A stretch of DNA of 62,949 nt from an uncultured Bacteroidales bacterium (GTDB taxonomy: Bacteria > Bacteroidota > Bacteroidia > Bacteroidales > WCHB1-69): positions 1 through 62,949 of the forward strand of contig CAMVOL010000012.1 in assembly GCA_947169105.1 (NCBI GenBank). Reading direction: 5' to 3'. The translations under genes were made by a program, and so were the position numbers. Below, in pieces: positions 8,783 through 20,100 of the stretch; the first letter of the stretch is position 1, and every line of letters starts with the position of its first letter. Below the pieces are notes generated by a model, which did no database searches, had not been told where the DNA came from, and saw nothing but the letters and a program-made list of their open reading frames with translations.

Positions 8783-8801
8783 GGACGCACGCAGTGCGTC
8801 C
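8783..8801. repeat. REP-like palindrome GGACGCAC-gca-GTGCGTCC
   Basis: An 8-bp perfect stem with a 3-nt loop is followed by CTAC. It resembles in form the AGACGATGTG palindromes near 1.9 and 3.1 kb and sits between divergent genes. Confidence 0.6.
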
Positions 8802-8819
8802 CTACATTTAAAAATATTG

Positions 8820-8827
8820 TATCTTTG
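8820..8827 (+). promoter_or_regulatory. -7 element (TATCTTTG) for eno
   Basis: TATCTTTG fits TAnnTTTG and lies about 55 bp upstream of the enolase ATG. The REP-like palindrome at 8783-8801 overlaps the place where a -33 element would be. Confidence 0.6.
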
Positions 8828-8876
8828 CACCCCCGAAACCAAAAGGATGATATTTTTATAAAACAACATAAATTAA

Positions 8877-10178
<1,302 letters not shown>

Positions 10179-10182
10179 TCCC

Positions 10183-11229
10183 ATGACAATGGATACAAAA
10201 CGTTCAGTCCTCCTGATTTTTACCGGCGGCACCATCAGCATGGGCGAATCGCCCGACAACGGCTCGTTGGCTCCGTTGGACATGGAGGCCATCCAAAAAC
10301 TGATACCCGAATTGGAGATGCTGCCCGTCAGCATCTCCTCCTATTTCTTCGACCCGATGATTGACTCCTCGGATGTCGATCCGGAGTTCTGGATCAAGAT
10401 TTCCCGCACCATTCAGGAGAATTACGACAGTTACGACGGTTTCGTGATTCTGCATGGCACCGACACGATGGCCTACTCCGCGTCCGCCGTCAGCTTTATG
10501 CTCCAGAACCTCACCAAGCCGGTGGTATTCACGGGGGCGCAGCTGCCGTTGGGCGTTCTGCGCAGTGATGCCAAGGAGAACCTGATGAGTGCCATCGAGG
10601 TGGCCGCCGCCTACGAGGACGACGAGCCGATTGTGCCGGAAGTCAGCATCTATTTCGAGGATTCGCTGATGCGCGGCAACCGCACCACCAAGCAGAGTAC
10701 CGAGTATTTCAACGCTTTCGAGTCGTACAACTATCCGGCGTTGGCCAAGGCCGGCGTGCACATCAAGTACCGCACGCTCTATATTCACCATGATCACAGC
10801 GGCTTGCCGTTGGAAATCAACACGAAGTTCGACACCAACGTCGCCATCCTGACGCTCTTTCCGGGCATCCGGGAGACGGTGGTGCAGTCGATTTTGCAGA
10901 CGCCGGGACTTCGTGCCGTGGTGTTGGAAAGCTTCGGTGCTGGCAACGCGCCCCGAGCCGAGTGGCTATTTCGCCAGCTGAAGGCCGCCACAGACAGAGG
11001 TATCATCATCGTTAATGTTTCGCAGTGCCATATCGGCACCATCGAGATGGGACGCTACGAGACGAGCCTCAACCTGCAGAAAGCCGGCGTGCAAAGCGGC
11101 TACGACATGACGCTGGAGGCCACCGTCACCAAGCTGATGCACCTGTTGGGCAACTACGACGACAACAGCGTGGTGAACAAGAAATTGCAGGATTCCATCT
11201 GCGGTGAAGTGACGTTGCCGGTGGAGTAA
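10183..11229 (+). CDS. ansA: Type I (cytoplasmic) L-asparaginase
   Basis: A 348-residue asparaginase that hydrolyses L-asparagine to aspartate and ammonia. Both threonine motifs are present: TGGTIS near the N-terminus and HGTDTMAYSA near residue 90. It has no signal peptide, which favours the cytoplasmic type I enzyme. The C-terminal domain begins near residue 210 (NVAILTLFPG). It starts 4 bp after eno, so the two are probably co-transcribed. An in-frame ATG at 10189 is an alternative start. An imperfect inverted repeat at 11279-11300 follows the gene. Confidence 0.93.
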   Translation: MTMDTKRSVLLIFTGGTISMGESPDNGSLAPLDMEAIQKLIPELEMLPVSISSYFFDPMIDSSDVDPEFWIKISRTIQENYDSYDGFVILHGTDTMAYSASAVSFMLQNLTKPVVFTGAQLPLGVLRSDAKENLMSAIEVAAAYEDDEPIVPEVSIYFEDSLMRGNRTTKQSTEYFNAFESYNYPALAKAGVHIKYRTLYIHHDHSGLPLEINTKFDTNVAILTLFPGIRETVVQSILQTPGLRAVVLESFGAGNAPRAEWLFRQLKAATDRGIIIVNVSQCHIGTIEMGRYETSLNLQKAGVQSGYDMTLEATVTKLMHLLGNYDDNSVVNKKLQDSICGEVTLPVE

Positions 11230-11359
11230 ACTGTAATTTATTCTTTTTCAATAAAAGAATTTTGAAAGCGAAAGACGGGGTTACCAGAAATGGTAGCCCT
11301 ATTTGTTTTCGGGGACTTCCGCTATCCGGTGTAGGAGGAGTATTATTTTTTTTCAACAA

Positions 11360-11392
11360 TTTGCCAACAGCCTTTCATAGGTGCTACTTTTG
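11360..11392 (+). promoter_or_regulatory. Complete Bacteroidota-type promoter (TTTG-N21-TACTTTTG)
   Basis: TTTG at 11360-11363 and TACTTTTG at 11385-11392 are 21 bp apart, a good match to the -33/-7 arrangement. It lies about 145 bp before the Rpn-type gene. The stretch 11230-11535 holds no gene I can support, only this promoter and the second one below. Confidence 0.55.
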
Positions 11393-11471
11393 CATTTTAC
11401 TGCCGAAATTCTACCTCTTTTGGGATAAAAAATTCCACTTTTCAACTGCTTGTTTTTCAAAAATTTGACAT

Positions 11472-11503
11472 CTTGACAAGGGGGGATGGATGCCGTATAT
11501 TTG
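11472..11503 (+). promoter_or_regulatory. Second promoter (CTTG-N20-TATATTTG) for Rpn gene
   Basis: TATATTTG at 11496-11503 follows CTTG at 11472-11475. It lies 32 bp before the ATG at 11536, the more proximal of two candidate promoters. Confidence 0.6.
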
Positions 11504-11535
11504 TAGATAATTAATCAATCAAATTATTTACAAAT

Positions 11536-12462
11536 ATGGAACAGCGAAAAAACATTTTCCAAATCCCTACGACGGATTTTTCCTTCAAGAAGATTTTCGG
11601 AACCGAGCAGAACAAACGATTCCTCATCCGCTTCCTCAACTGCTTCGTATCGAAATATACGGGCGAGATTGTGGATGTAACGTATTTGCCCACAGAACAC
11701 TATGGTATGGTTGAAGCGGAGAAGAAGGCGGTTTTCGACCTTCTATGCAAAGATGCTGAGGATAGGAAGTTCATCATTGAGATGCAGAAAGCGCCGCAGC
11801 CGGACTATGCCGAACGGAGCATTTTTTATCTCAGTCGCGCCATCAGCGCCAGCTTGGCAAGGGGGCAGTTAGATTACCAAATTCTTCCGAGTTACTCGGT
11901 TAACATCCTCGATTTCGACTTGCAGGAATACCGGAAAAAGGACCAGTTTTTCCACGCTGTTTTTTTGAAAGACCAGAACAATGAAATTCTGACACAGAAG
12001 GTGGGGATGTTTTTCATAAAATTGTGTAATTTTGCCGCCCGACAGTCCGACTTGACGGAAGAGATGCGGAACTGGCTGAATGTGCTGAAGAACATGCCCG
12101 ATATGGACGAAAGTGATTATGATAAGCAGCCTGCTTTTTTTCAAGAGTTGCTGGACGAATGTAGAATCTCAAAATTGACAGCTATGGAAAAAGACAATTA
12201 TCAGAAGAGCGTTTTGGAATACGAGGATGTGAAACGTGCAGTAGAGTATGCAAGGGAGACGGCTGCTAAGGTATTCTTCGAGAAAGGGATGGAACAGGGA
12301 ATGGAGAGAGGACGAGAGGAAGGCAGAGAAGAAGGCAGAGAAGAAGGCAGAGAAGAAGCACTTCTCCAGACGGCCAGAAACTTTCTCAAATTAGGTGTCC
12401 CTGTCTCGGATATTGTGAAAGCTACAGGATTAAGCGAAGAGCAAATCTGTTCAGCTCTATAA
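11536..12462 (+). CDS. Rpn family PD-(D/E)XK nuclease / putative transposase
   Basis: A 308-residue protein of the recombination-promoting nuclease (transposase_31-like) family. The N-terminal part DFSFKKIFGTEQNKRFLIRFLN is typical, and the nuclease core is AVFDLLCKDAEDRKFIIEMQ (D...ExQ) near residues 68-88. A charged helical region precedes a run of EGRE-type tetrapeptides (about 250-275) encoded by 12-bp direct repeats at 12308-12356. A short C-terminal helix-turn (VSDIVKATGLSEEQI) closes the protein. Family members promote RecA-independent recombination or cut DNA and usually occur in many copies per Bacteroidales genome. No terminal inverted repeats were seen, so it may be a stand-alone gene. 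Confidence 0.88.
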   Translation: MEQRKNIFQIPTTDFSFKKIFGTEQNKRFLIRFLNCFVSKYTGEIVDVTYLPTEHYGMVEAEKKAVFDLLCKDAEDRKFIIEMQKAPQPDYAERSIFYLSRAISASLARGQLDYQILPSYSVNILDFDLQEYRKKDQFFHAVFLKDQNNEILTQKVGMFFIKLCNFAARQSDLTEEMRNWLNVLKNMPDMDESDYDKQPAFFQELLDECRISKLTAMEKDNYQKSVLEYEDVKRAVEYARETAAKVFFEKGMEQGMERGREEGREEGREEGREEALLQTARNFLKLGVPVSDIVKATGLSEEQICSAL

Positions 12463-12485
12463 CAGATTACTATTACAAAGGTTGA

Positions 12486-12527
12486 GTAAAAAACGGCGGT
12501 ACAAAATTTTGTACCGCCGTTTTTTAC
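12486..12527. terminator. 42-bp perfect palindromic terminator
   Basis: A perfect palindrome centred between 12506 and 12507: A-tract, ACGGCGGTAC, AAAA/TTTT, GTACCGCCGT, T-tract. It stands between convergent genes and contains the stop codon of the phosphohexomutase. It acts as a bidirectional intrinsic terminator. Confidence 0.92.
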
Positions 12528-14236
12528 AGCCCCAGTGATTTCCTCACCGCTGCAATCTTGGCAGAAAGTTCGTTCCGAACCTTTTCAAAATCAGCAATAT
12601 TCGCAAGTGGCTCCTTGGCGCCGAAGTAGAATTTGATTTTCGGCTCCGTGCCGGAGGGGCGTACGGTGACTTTCGTGCCATCGGCGGTGAAGAACTGCAG
12701 CACGTCCGACTTCGGCAGTTTGATGGTCGTGACGGCGCCGTCGCTCGAAGTGGCGGTGCTTGCCTTGTAATCAATTACTTTGGTGACTTCCGAACCGTTG
12801 ATGGCCTTCGGCGGGCAGCTGCGGAAGTCGGCCATCATCTTCTGGATTTCCGCTGCGCCCGACTGCCCCTTCTTGGTGATGGAGAGCAGTTCCTCCTTGT
12901 AGAAACCGTACTTTACGTAGAGTTCCTTCAACTGCGTGTAGAGGGTTTTGCCTTCGTCGGCGAGGCAGGCGGCGAGCTCGGCAATCATGCAGCAGGCACT
13001 GACAGCGTCTTTGTCGCGTACGAAGTCGCCGACGAGGTAGCCGTAGCTCTCCTCGCCGCCCACGATGAAGGTGTGTCCCACCTGCTCCTTGATTTTTTCG
13101 GCAATGTATTTGAAGCCCGTCAGCACGTCGAAGCATTCGACGTTGAAGGACTCGGCGATGGCCCGAATCAGTTCGGTGGTGACGATGGTCTTGACGGTGA
13201 ACTCCTTGCCGGTAAGACGTCCGTTCTTCTGCCATTGCGACAGCAGGTGATAGACGAGGAGCGAGCCGGTCATATTGCCGTTGAACAGTTCCATCTCGCC
13301 GTGGTCGTTGCGGACGGCGATACCCACGCGGTCGGCGTCGGGGTCGGTGGCGAGGACGAGGTCGGCGCCAATCTCATCGGCCTTGCGGATAGCCAGCTCC
13401 ATTGCCGACTTCTCCTCTGGGTTGGGCGAGGCCACGGTGGGGAAGTTGCCGTCGGGTGTGCGCTGCGACTCTAAAACAGTGACGTTGGTGAAGCCGTACA
13501 TTTCGAGCGCTTTCGGCACCATCGTGATGCCTGTGCCGTGCAGCGGTGTATAGACGATATTGAGGTCGTGGTGACGGCGGATGGCCTCGGGATTCACCGA
13601 AAGAGCCAGAATCTTGTCCAAATAGACGTCATCAACGTCTTTGCCAATGATTTGGATTTTGTCGGAATTCCCTTCCCAGCGGATTTGTGACAGGGAAGTG
13701 ACGGCGTTCACCTCCGCGATGATGGCCTTGTCGTGCGGAGGCACGATCTGGCCGCCATCGTCCCAGTAGGCCTTGTAGCCGTTGTACTCTTTCGGGTTGT
13801 GCGAGGCGGTCACCATCACGCCGGCCTGGCAGTGGAGATGGCGGACAGCGAACGACAGTTCGGGCGTGGGACGCAGATCCTCGAAAAGGTAGCAGTGGAT
13901 GCCGTTGGCCGCCATCACTTGGGCGGTCACTTCAGCGAAAAAGCGGCTGTTGTTGCGCGAGTCGTGCGCGACAGCCACCTTCAGTTCCGTGGCGGGAAAG
14001 TTCTTTTTCATATAGTTGGCAAGCCCCTGCGTGGCGGCGGCCACCGTGTATTTGTTCATGCGGTTCGGCCCGACACCCATAATGCCGCGCAGACCGCCCG
14101 TACCAAATTCCAAAGTGCGGTAGAACGATTCGTTCAGTTCATTCTGGTCTTCCGCCATCAGGCGACGGATTTCATTCTTGGTTTCAATATCATAATTGTC
14201 ATTTAACCAAGTGTTTACCATATCCATTACTTCCAT
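12524..14236 (-). CDS. Phosphoglucomutase/phosphomannomutase family phospho-sugar mutase
   Basis: A 570-residue alpha-D-phosphohexomutase interconverting sugar 1- and 6-phosphates, feeding glycogen, cell-wall and nucleotide-sugar synthesis. The catalytic phosphoserine loop is TASHNPKEYNGYKAYW, the metal loop is DPDADRVG, the sugar-binding loop is GGEESYGYLVGDFVRDKDAV, and the phosphate-binding loop is RPSGTEPKIKFY. Its length matches the PgcA/PGM2-like group in Bacteroidales. The ATG at 14236 is used. An internal Met at codon 6 is possible. It is transcribed divergently from the C1 peptidase. Confidence 0.95.
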   Translation of the reverse strand: MEVMDMVNTWLNDNYDIETKNEIRRLMAEDQNELNESFYRTLEFGTGGLRGIMGVGPNRMNKYTVAAATQGLANYMKKNFPATELKVAVAHDSRNNSRFFAEVTAQVMAANGIHCYLFEDLRPTPELSFAVRHLHCQAGVMVTASHNPKEYNGYKAYWDDGGQIVPPHDKAIIAEVNAVTSLSQIRWEGNSDKIQIIGKDVDDVYLDKILALSVNPEAIRRHHDLNIVYTPLHGTGITMVPKALEMYGFTNVTVLESQRTPDGNFPTVASPNPEEKSAMELAIRKADEIGADLVLATDPDADRVGIAVRNDHGEMELFNGNMTGSLLVYHLLSQWQKNGRLTGKEFTVKTIVTTELIRAIAESFNVECFDVLTGFKYIAEKIKEQVGHTFIVGGEESYGYLVGDFVRDKDAVSACCMIAELAACLADEGKTLYTQLKELYVKYGFYKEELLSITKKGQSGAAEIQKMMADFRSCPPKAINGSEVTKVIDYKASTATSSDGAVTTIKLPKSDVLQFFTADGTKVTVRPSGTEPKIKFYFGAKEPLANIADFEKVRNELSAKIAAVRKSLGL

Positions 14237-14317
14237 ACAATATTACTTTATGTGATAAATTTATTGAATAATTTTAACGTTTGAAAAACAAGCTGCAAAT
14301 TTACACGAAAATTAATG

Positions 14318-14325
14318 TAACTTTG
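14318..14325 (+). promoter_or_regulatory. -7 element (TAACTTTG) for C1 peptidase
   Basis: TAACTTTG followed by CACCC lies about 68 bp before the ATG, in the 156-bp divergent intergenic region. Confidence 0.55.
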
Positions 14326-14392
14326 CACCCTTGTTTTCAAAAACGTGAAATTGTTTAAAATTATTTATATCTAATTAAAAACCAATTTTTTT

Positions 14393-15616
14393 ATGAAAAA
14401 AGGAATCATCTTTGCCGTCATCGCGGCTTTCACTTTCTGCCTGAACGTACAGGCACAGGAGGACAAAGAGAAGAAGGAAGATGAGGGTTACAAATTCACC
14501 GTTGTGAAAGAAATCCCCATCACTTCAGTCAAGGATCAGAACCGTGCGGGCACATGCTGGTGCTATTCGGGTTTGGGTTTCATCGAAGCGGAACTCCTCC
14601 GTATGGGAAAAGGGGAGTACGACTTTTCCGAAATGTTCATTGTTTCCAACACGTACATTGACCGCGCCAAGGCAGCCGTCCGTACCCACGGTGACGTCTC
14701 CTTCTCGCAGGGCGGTTCATTCTACGATGTGATTTATGGTATGAAGACTTTCGGTCTCGTGCCCGATTCTGAGATGCCCGCAGGTGCCGCTTACGGTGAC
14801 ACGCTGTCCGACCACTCCGAACTTTCCGCCGTTTCCGATGCTGTTGTGAAGGCTATCGCCAGCGGCGAGCACAAGAAACTCCAGAAGGGTGCAAACGGTC
14901 CCCTTTGGCTGGAAGCCATCCGCGCCATCCACGAGGTTTATCTTGGAAAATGCCCGGAGGAATTCACCTACAACGGCAAGAAATACACTCCGAAATCTTT
15001 CTATGAATCCCTCGGTCTGAACCCCGATGATTATGTTTCCATCACCTCCTACACCCATCATCCTTTTTATGAGAAATTCGTCTTGGAGATTCAGGACAAC
15101 TGGCGTTGGAGTCAGTGCTACAACCTCCCGCTGGACGAGTTTATGCAGGTTTTTGACAACGCCATCGACAATGGCTACACCATCGCTTGGGGTTCCGACG
15201 TCAGCGAGCAGGGCTTCCGCATGGGCTCGAAGAAAGGTTTCTGCGTGCTTCCCGAAACGAAGGCTTCCGCAATGGTTGGCAGCGACATGGCCCACTGGAC
15301 GGGCATGAGCGCCAAGGAAATCCAGGATGAAGCTGCCAAACACCCCACTCCGCAGCGTTGGGTCACGCAGGAAGAACGCCAGGATGCATTCGACAACTGG
15401 GAAACCACCGATGACCACGGCATGTTGATCTACGGAAAGGCAAAAGATCAGAACGGCAATGAGTATTATATGGTGAAGAACAGCTGGGGTGACTATAATG
15501 TCTATCATGGAATGTTCTATGCCAGCAAGGCATTCGTCCGCTACAAAACGATGAACATCGTCGTCCACAAGGATGCGCTTCCGAAAGACATCAAGAAGAA
15601 ACTCGGTATCAAATAG
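14393..15616 (+). CDS. Secreted C1B-type cysteine peptidase (aminopeptidase C/bleomycin hydrolase family)
   Basis: A 407-residue papain-like peptidase. A signal peptide (residues 1-21, ending NVQAQ) is followed by a mature domain with the oxyanion Gln and catalytic Cys in DQNRAGTCWCYSG (Q49, C55), catalytic His in TDDHGMLIYG, and Asn in VKNSWGDYN. The arrangement matches bleomycin hydrolase-like C1B enzymes, but unlike the cytoplasmic enzymes it is exported, probably to the periplasm. It likely trims peptides produced by other exported proteases such as the C25 peptidase nearby. It has no T9SS tail. Confidence 0.92.
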   Translation: MKKGIIFAVIAAFTFCLNVQAQEDKEKKEDEGYKFTVVKEIPITSVKDQNRAGTCWCYSGLGFIEAELLRMGKGEYDFSEMFIVSNTYIDRAKAAVRTHGDVSFSQGGSFYDVIYGMKTFGLVPDSEMPAGAAYGDTLSDHSELSAVSDAVVKAIASGEHKKLQKGANGPLWLEAIRAIHEVYLGKCPEEFTYNGKKYTPKSFYESLGLNPDDYVSITSYTHHPFYEKFVLEIQDNWRWSQCYNLPLDEFMQVFDNAIDNGYTIAWGSDVSEQGFRMGSKKGFCVLPETKASAMVGSDMAHWTGMSAKEIQDEAAKHPTPQRWVTQEERQDAFDNWETTDDHGMLIYGKAKDQNGNEYYMVKNSWGDYNVYHGMFYASKAFVRYKTMNIVVHKDALPKDIKKKLGIK

Positions 15617-15632
15617 TACCGGTTCCGACCAG

Positions 15633-15663
15633 AAAAGCAGGGCGCAACAACCCTGCTTTTTTT
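15633..15663 (+). terminator. Intrinsic terminator after C1 peptidase
   Basis: The stem AAAAGCAGGG/CCCTGCTTTT has an 8-nt loop and is followed by T residues. Confidence 0.88.
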
Positions 15664-15711
15664 GATTTTTTCTCCCGCAGATTGCGCTAGATTTAATTGT
15701 AAACCTATTCA

Positions 15712-17019
15712 ATGAAGACTCTTAACAGGGAAATCCTGCGGCTCGCCATCCCGAGCATTTTGGCCAACATCACCATCCCGTTGGTGGGTATGGTGGATGT
15801 TGCTATCATCGGGCACATCTCCAACGCGTCGGCCATCGGCGGCATTGCCATCGGCACGATGCTTTTTGACTTGCTCTACTGGAATTTCGGGTTTCTGCGC
15901 ATCGGTACCAGCGGCCTTACGGCGCAGGCGTTCGGGCAGGGTGACCGGACGAAGCAGGTGTCGATTTTTGCGCAGACGATGTCCATCGCCGCAGTGTCGG
16001 CATTGTTCGTGCTGGCTATACAGTGGCTGTTTGTGACGGGTGCGCTCTACTTTGTGCCCTGTTCGGAGGAGGTTGCCGACTTCGCCCGCCGCTACTTTTT
16101 TGTCCGCATCTGGGCCGCCCCCGCCACGCTGGCCCTGATGGTGTTCAAAGGATGGTTCATTGGGATGCAGGACACCGTTTCGCCGATGGTGTGCGACATT
16201 GTGGTCAATGTGGTGAATATGGTGGCGAGCTATCTGCTGGCGGTGCAGACTCCGTTGGGCATCATTGGTGTGGCGTATGGTACGGTGATCGCGCAGTATG
16301 TCGGCCTGTTTACGGCCCTTGGTCTGATGATGGCACGCTATCGGAATCTGTTTCATGACCATTGGCGGCATATCGTCCTTCGGGATGACCTCGGGCGGGT
16401 GTTTCGTCTGTCGGGCAACCTTTTCGTCCGCTCGCTGTGCTTCATGGTCGTTTATGTCGGCTTCACGGTCTTTGCCACGACTTACGGTGATGGAGAGCTG
16501 GCGGTCAGCACCATCATGATGAAGCTGTTCATGCTGTTCTCCTACTTTGTGGATGGCTTCGCCTACGCGGGTGAGGCATTGACCGGCAGGTTCATCGGGG
16601 AGGGGAGTGGCCGGCAGTTGGGGCGTGCGGTGTGGCTTCTGTTCGTCTGGGCGTTGGGCGTCGGGCTGCTCTTCACCCTCATCTATGCCGTCACGGGCGA
16701 CTGGTCCATCCGCATGATGACCTCCGACCCCATGGTCATTTCCACGTCGCATCCCTACCTTGTCTGGCTGGCATTGATGCCATTGGTGAGCTGTGCGGCC
16801 TTCATGTGGGACGGCATCTATATCGGCGCGACGGCAGGCCGGCAGGTCCGTGACTGTATGATTGTGTCGGCGGTGGCATTTATGGCGGTCTATCTCGCTT
16901 TCCGCTCCCTTTGGGGCATTCAGGCGTTGTATGCGGCCTACTTTGCCCATCTGTTGGCGCGTGCGGCGTATCTTACTATTCTATGGCCGAAGGTATTCCG
17001 GCAACAGCACTTGAATTGA
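15712..17019 (+). CDS. MATE family efflux transporter
   Basis: A 435-residue polytopic inner-membrane protein with about 12 hydrophobic segments in two six-helix bundles. The N-terminal ILRLAIPSILANITIPLVGMVDVAIIG is characteristic of the DinF-like MATE subgroup. Such carriers export cationic drugs or metabolites using H+ or Na+ gradients. The substrate here is unknown. It is monocistronic between two terminators. Confidence 0.92.
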   Translation: MKTLNREILRLAIPSILANITIPLVGMVDVAIIGHISNASAIGGIAIGTMLFDLLYWNFGFLRIGTSGLTAQAFGQGDRTKQVSIFAQTMSIAAVSALFVLAIQWLFVTGALYFVPCSEEVADFARRYFFVRIWAAPATLALMVFKGWFIGMQDTVSPMVCDIVVNVVNMVASYLLAVQTPLGIIGVAYGTVIAQYVGLFTALGLMMARYRNLFHDHWRHIVLRDDLGRVFRLSGNLFVRSLCFMVVYVGFTVFATTYGDGELAVSTIMMKLFMLFSYFVDGFAYAGEALTGRFIGEGSGRQLGRAVWLLFVWALGVGLLFTLIYAVTGDWSIRMMTSDPMVISTSHPYLVWLALMPLVSCAAFMWDGIYIGATAGRQVRDCMIVSAVAFMAVYLAFRSLWGIQALYAAYFAHLLARAAYLTILWPKVFRQQHLN

Positions 17020-17029
17020 TTTTTTCTGA

Positions 17030-17066
17030 AAAAAAAACGGGGAATCTCGCATCTGCGATCCCCCAT
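17030..17066 (-). terminator. Terminator hairpin, minus-strand oriented
   Basis: The stem GGGGA-TCGCA/TGCGA-TCCCC has a 3-nt internal bulge. Read on the minus strand it ends in a long T-tract (complement of the A-run at 17029-17037), serving the C25 peptidase gene. It may also stop the MATE transcript. Confidence 0.75.
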
Positions 17067-17068
17067 TT

Positions 17069-17126
17069 TCAGTTTTCAGTTTTCAGTTTTCAATTTTCAA
17101 TTTTCAATTTTCAATTTTCAATTATC
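17069..17126. repeat. TTTTCAG/TTTTCAA heptamer array
   Basis: About eight tandem heptamers, the first three ending CAG and the rest CAA, fill the space between the terminator and the stop of the C25 peptidase gene. The same heptamer occurs near 1981, 3172 and 42574. Confidence 0.85.
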
Positions 17127-20100
17127 ATTTCTTAATCACCTTTCCCGTATAGACGTGTTTGTCGTTGAAGACGGAAAGGATGTATGTTCCGGATGCCAGC
17201 GACTTGACATTCAATGTGTATTCGGCCTCGCCGCCCGTAATGTGTCGGGTGAGGATGTGGTTGCCGTTGAGGTCGAACAGGGCGAGAACATAACCGCTTT
17301 CATTGTCGGGTAGGACGATGTTCACCTTTTCGGAGGCGGGGTTCGGATAGATGCCGAGTGTGCCGATGCCGTTCTCTTCGATGGAGATCGGCGCCATTGC
17401 GTCGTTGATCGGGAATTTGATGTAGTCAATGGACGCGACGCCCGAACTGCCGCCGTAGGCACCGCAATAGTATTCGAACTTCAGTGTGTGCGAACCGGCG
17501 CTGACGGGGAAAGCGGCACGGCTCCAAGAAGTGTTGCTGCTGAGGTTCTCCACCATATTGTCGTCAATATAGAAGCGGAATTCGTTGGTGCCGTATATTC
17601 CCCAACTGGTGCCTTCGGTGAAGCGGCGGTAGAAGGAGATGGTGTCGTTCTGAAGCGCGTTAATGGAAAGCGTGAGTGTGGAACTGTTGCCTGTACTCAT
17701 GCCATTCTTGGAAATAGCGCAGTAACTTCCTTCAAAGACATTGGAGGTGGTGACAGACCAAGCCCTGCTGCCGGTCGTTTGCCACGGATATTTCGAGAAG
17801 TCGCCGGTCTCGAAATCCTCGACACATTGTCCGACAAATACATAGACTGTATCAGTGAAGGAGTAGGCTCCGGCGATAATGTCGTGAATGAAGGGAATGA
17901 TGAAGGGCTCCTCTATGTTGCCACCGATTTGGAGGGTAAATTCTGAAACGATGTTCTCGCCGGCCGGGATGTTGCCCAGTTCGAGCTCGTCGTTGGTGAT
18001 GGTGACATCGGTGCAGGCGGTGTGCAGATGGGAGCGGGTGCCGATGGCGGCGGCGTGGCCGGTGTTGCGGGTGGTGATACGCAGTGTGGCAGTCTCACCC
18101 GGATTGATGGCGCCGTTGTTGTCCCCTTGTGCTTCAACTGCTTGGGAATAGACATTGCCCAATACAGGAGCGTTGAGACGGAGACTATAGCTCGTTGTGG
18201 TGGTCTGGTTGCCATTATAGGTGGTCGTGACGGTGAAGGGCACGACGGTGCGGTCGGCGATGTCGTCGGCGATGTGGAGGGCGAAGCCGCCGGTGACAGT
18301 TTGTTCCGCGTCGCTAGCTAACGTCGCCGCAGAAATGGTATTGGTACGGATGGTCACTTGGTCGGATTCGGTGGCGATAGTGGCCGTGATGTTGTTGGCG
18401 CTCTCTACACCGAGGTTACGGAGTGTCGCATCAAGGGTGAGGTCGGCACCGTAGTCGGCCAGCTGGCCTTCCGTCGGATGGATGTTGTTGGTGATGACGT
18501 ATGGACCTTCGGGCACGATGGCAATCACGGTTTTGAAATAGGGCTGGTAGTTTTGGGCGGTGATAGCCACCTCGTAGGTGTTGCCTGCCGTTGCAGGGGT
18601 GAAGGTGAGGTTGGCCGCACCATTCTCATCGGCGGTGGAAGCGGCAATCACTTCGCCGTTTTCGGTCAGTGCAACATAGGCGTAAGGTACTGCGGTAATC
18701 TGCAAGGTGGTGGCTCCGCTCACCATCGCATCGGGCACAGTGGGATTCATCACCTCCGCCTGCGAAAGCCACGGCAGGATGGACGGATCACCCATCAGGT
18801 GGTAGATTTCCCAATAATAGAGTTTGTACGAGGAATTGGAGGACTCTACGGCCAGATTGCCCCCCTGTATGATGGAACCGCCGGTTACATACCAGTCGGA
18901 GAAAGCCTCGTCGTGCGTGTGGAAAAGCCGGTCGTAGGCACCGAGGTGTGCTGCATCGTAGGTGGCACTGGCATTGATGGTAGAGCGCACGCCCACCGAC
19001 CAGTAGAAGTCCTCATCCCAGATGGTGCTGTTGGAGCCACCGATGTAGGCAACCGCACCCTTCTTGGCTGTACGCAACTGCGCCTCACCGAAGCACTCGT
19101 TCTCATCGAATTTGTTGGACAGACAGCAGTTGCCGATCATGAAGCAGTAGCGGTCCACATTTTGCATGCTCGGAATCTGCGAAGTGCTGAATTCTGGATC
19201 CGACCAGCCGGTCTCGTCGCAGTGTGCCGTATAGTTGGCATAGCCCACGCCCGCCCCGATGTTAGCACGGATTTGCGCCGCTTGGCTGCTGCTGTTATAT
19301 AAATAAAGATGTACATTGGAATAACCGTAGGCGGTATTGATATAGTTGTTGGAAAGGTATTTCATCTGGCCGTTAGCGTGGGTCGGACCGAAGGTCCCGT
19401 CGGTACCGGCTACCAGCACGGCATCGTCCAGATAGGTGGGATCGGGCATCGTATATTGCTCATACTGCATCACCTTTTCCAAAATGTTGGACAGGTGGGT
19501 GGAATTTTGGGCGGAAAAACGTCCGTAGTAGCAGTCAGGAAAGTGATCGCCCTCCGTCCAAGTGAAGTAATAGAGGTCGGTCTTGTGGCTTTGGCCCGAA
19601 ACCCGTGCATTGAAGACCGGAATCTGGGCGATGTCGCCGACCAGAAGAACGTAGGTCGGGGCAGGATCGTCTTCTGTGGCGTTGGTGTATTGCGCTTTGA
19701 GGTAGTTGGCAATGGAGGTTGTCGTCGTACCCACCTCACTCTCGTCGGTATAGGCGATTTCCACCTTCAGCCCCTGTCGCTTCTTCCACGCGATGAATTC
19801 GTCCAGCTGGTCGCGGAACATACTATTGGCCACAATCAAATACTTGATGGGACGGCTGAAAGTGCTTTCGCGGCTGTTGGAATGGATGGGGTTGATGACC
19901 CGCGACTGGAGCCCGTTGAAGACGGCATTGCCGTGGAGATCCTTCATCTGGTAGGTGCCCGGGATATCGGCGTTTTCGAAGGTGAACTCCACCGTCACAT
20001 CTTCATAGATGCGGTAGCTGTCGGTCACAGGGTTGTACTGAATGGGCGAGAAACAGACCGTGGCGATGTTGATGTTGCGCAGGATGCCGGATTTTTCCAC

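Noticed and set aside
11262-11468. 68-codon plus-strand frame before the Rpn gene
   Set aside because: It spans a promoter and has no start context or similarity.
15709-16950. 413-codon minus-strand frame opposite the MATE gene
   Set aside because: His/Arg-rich antisense shadow of a membrane protein gene.
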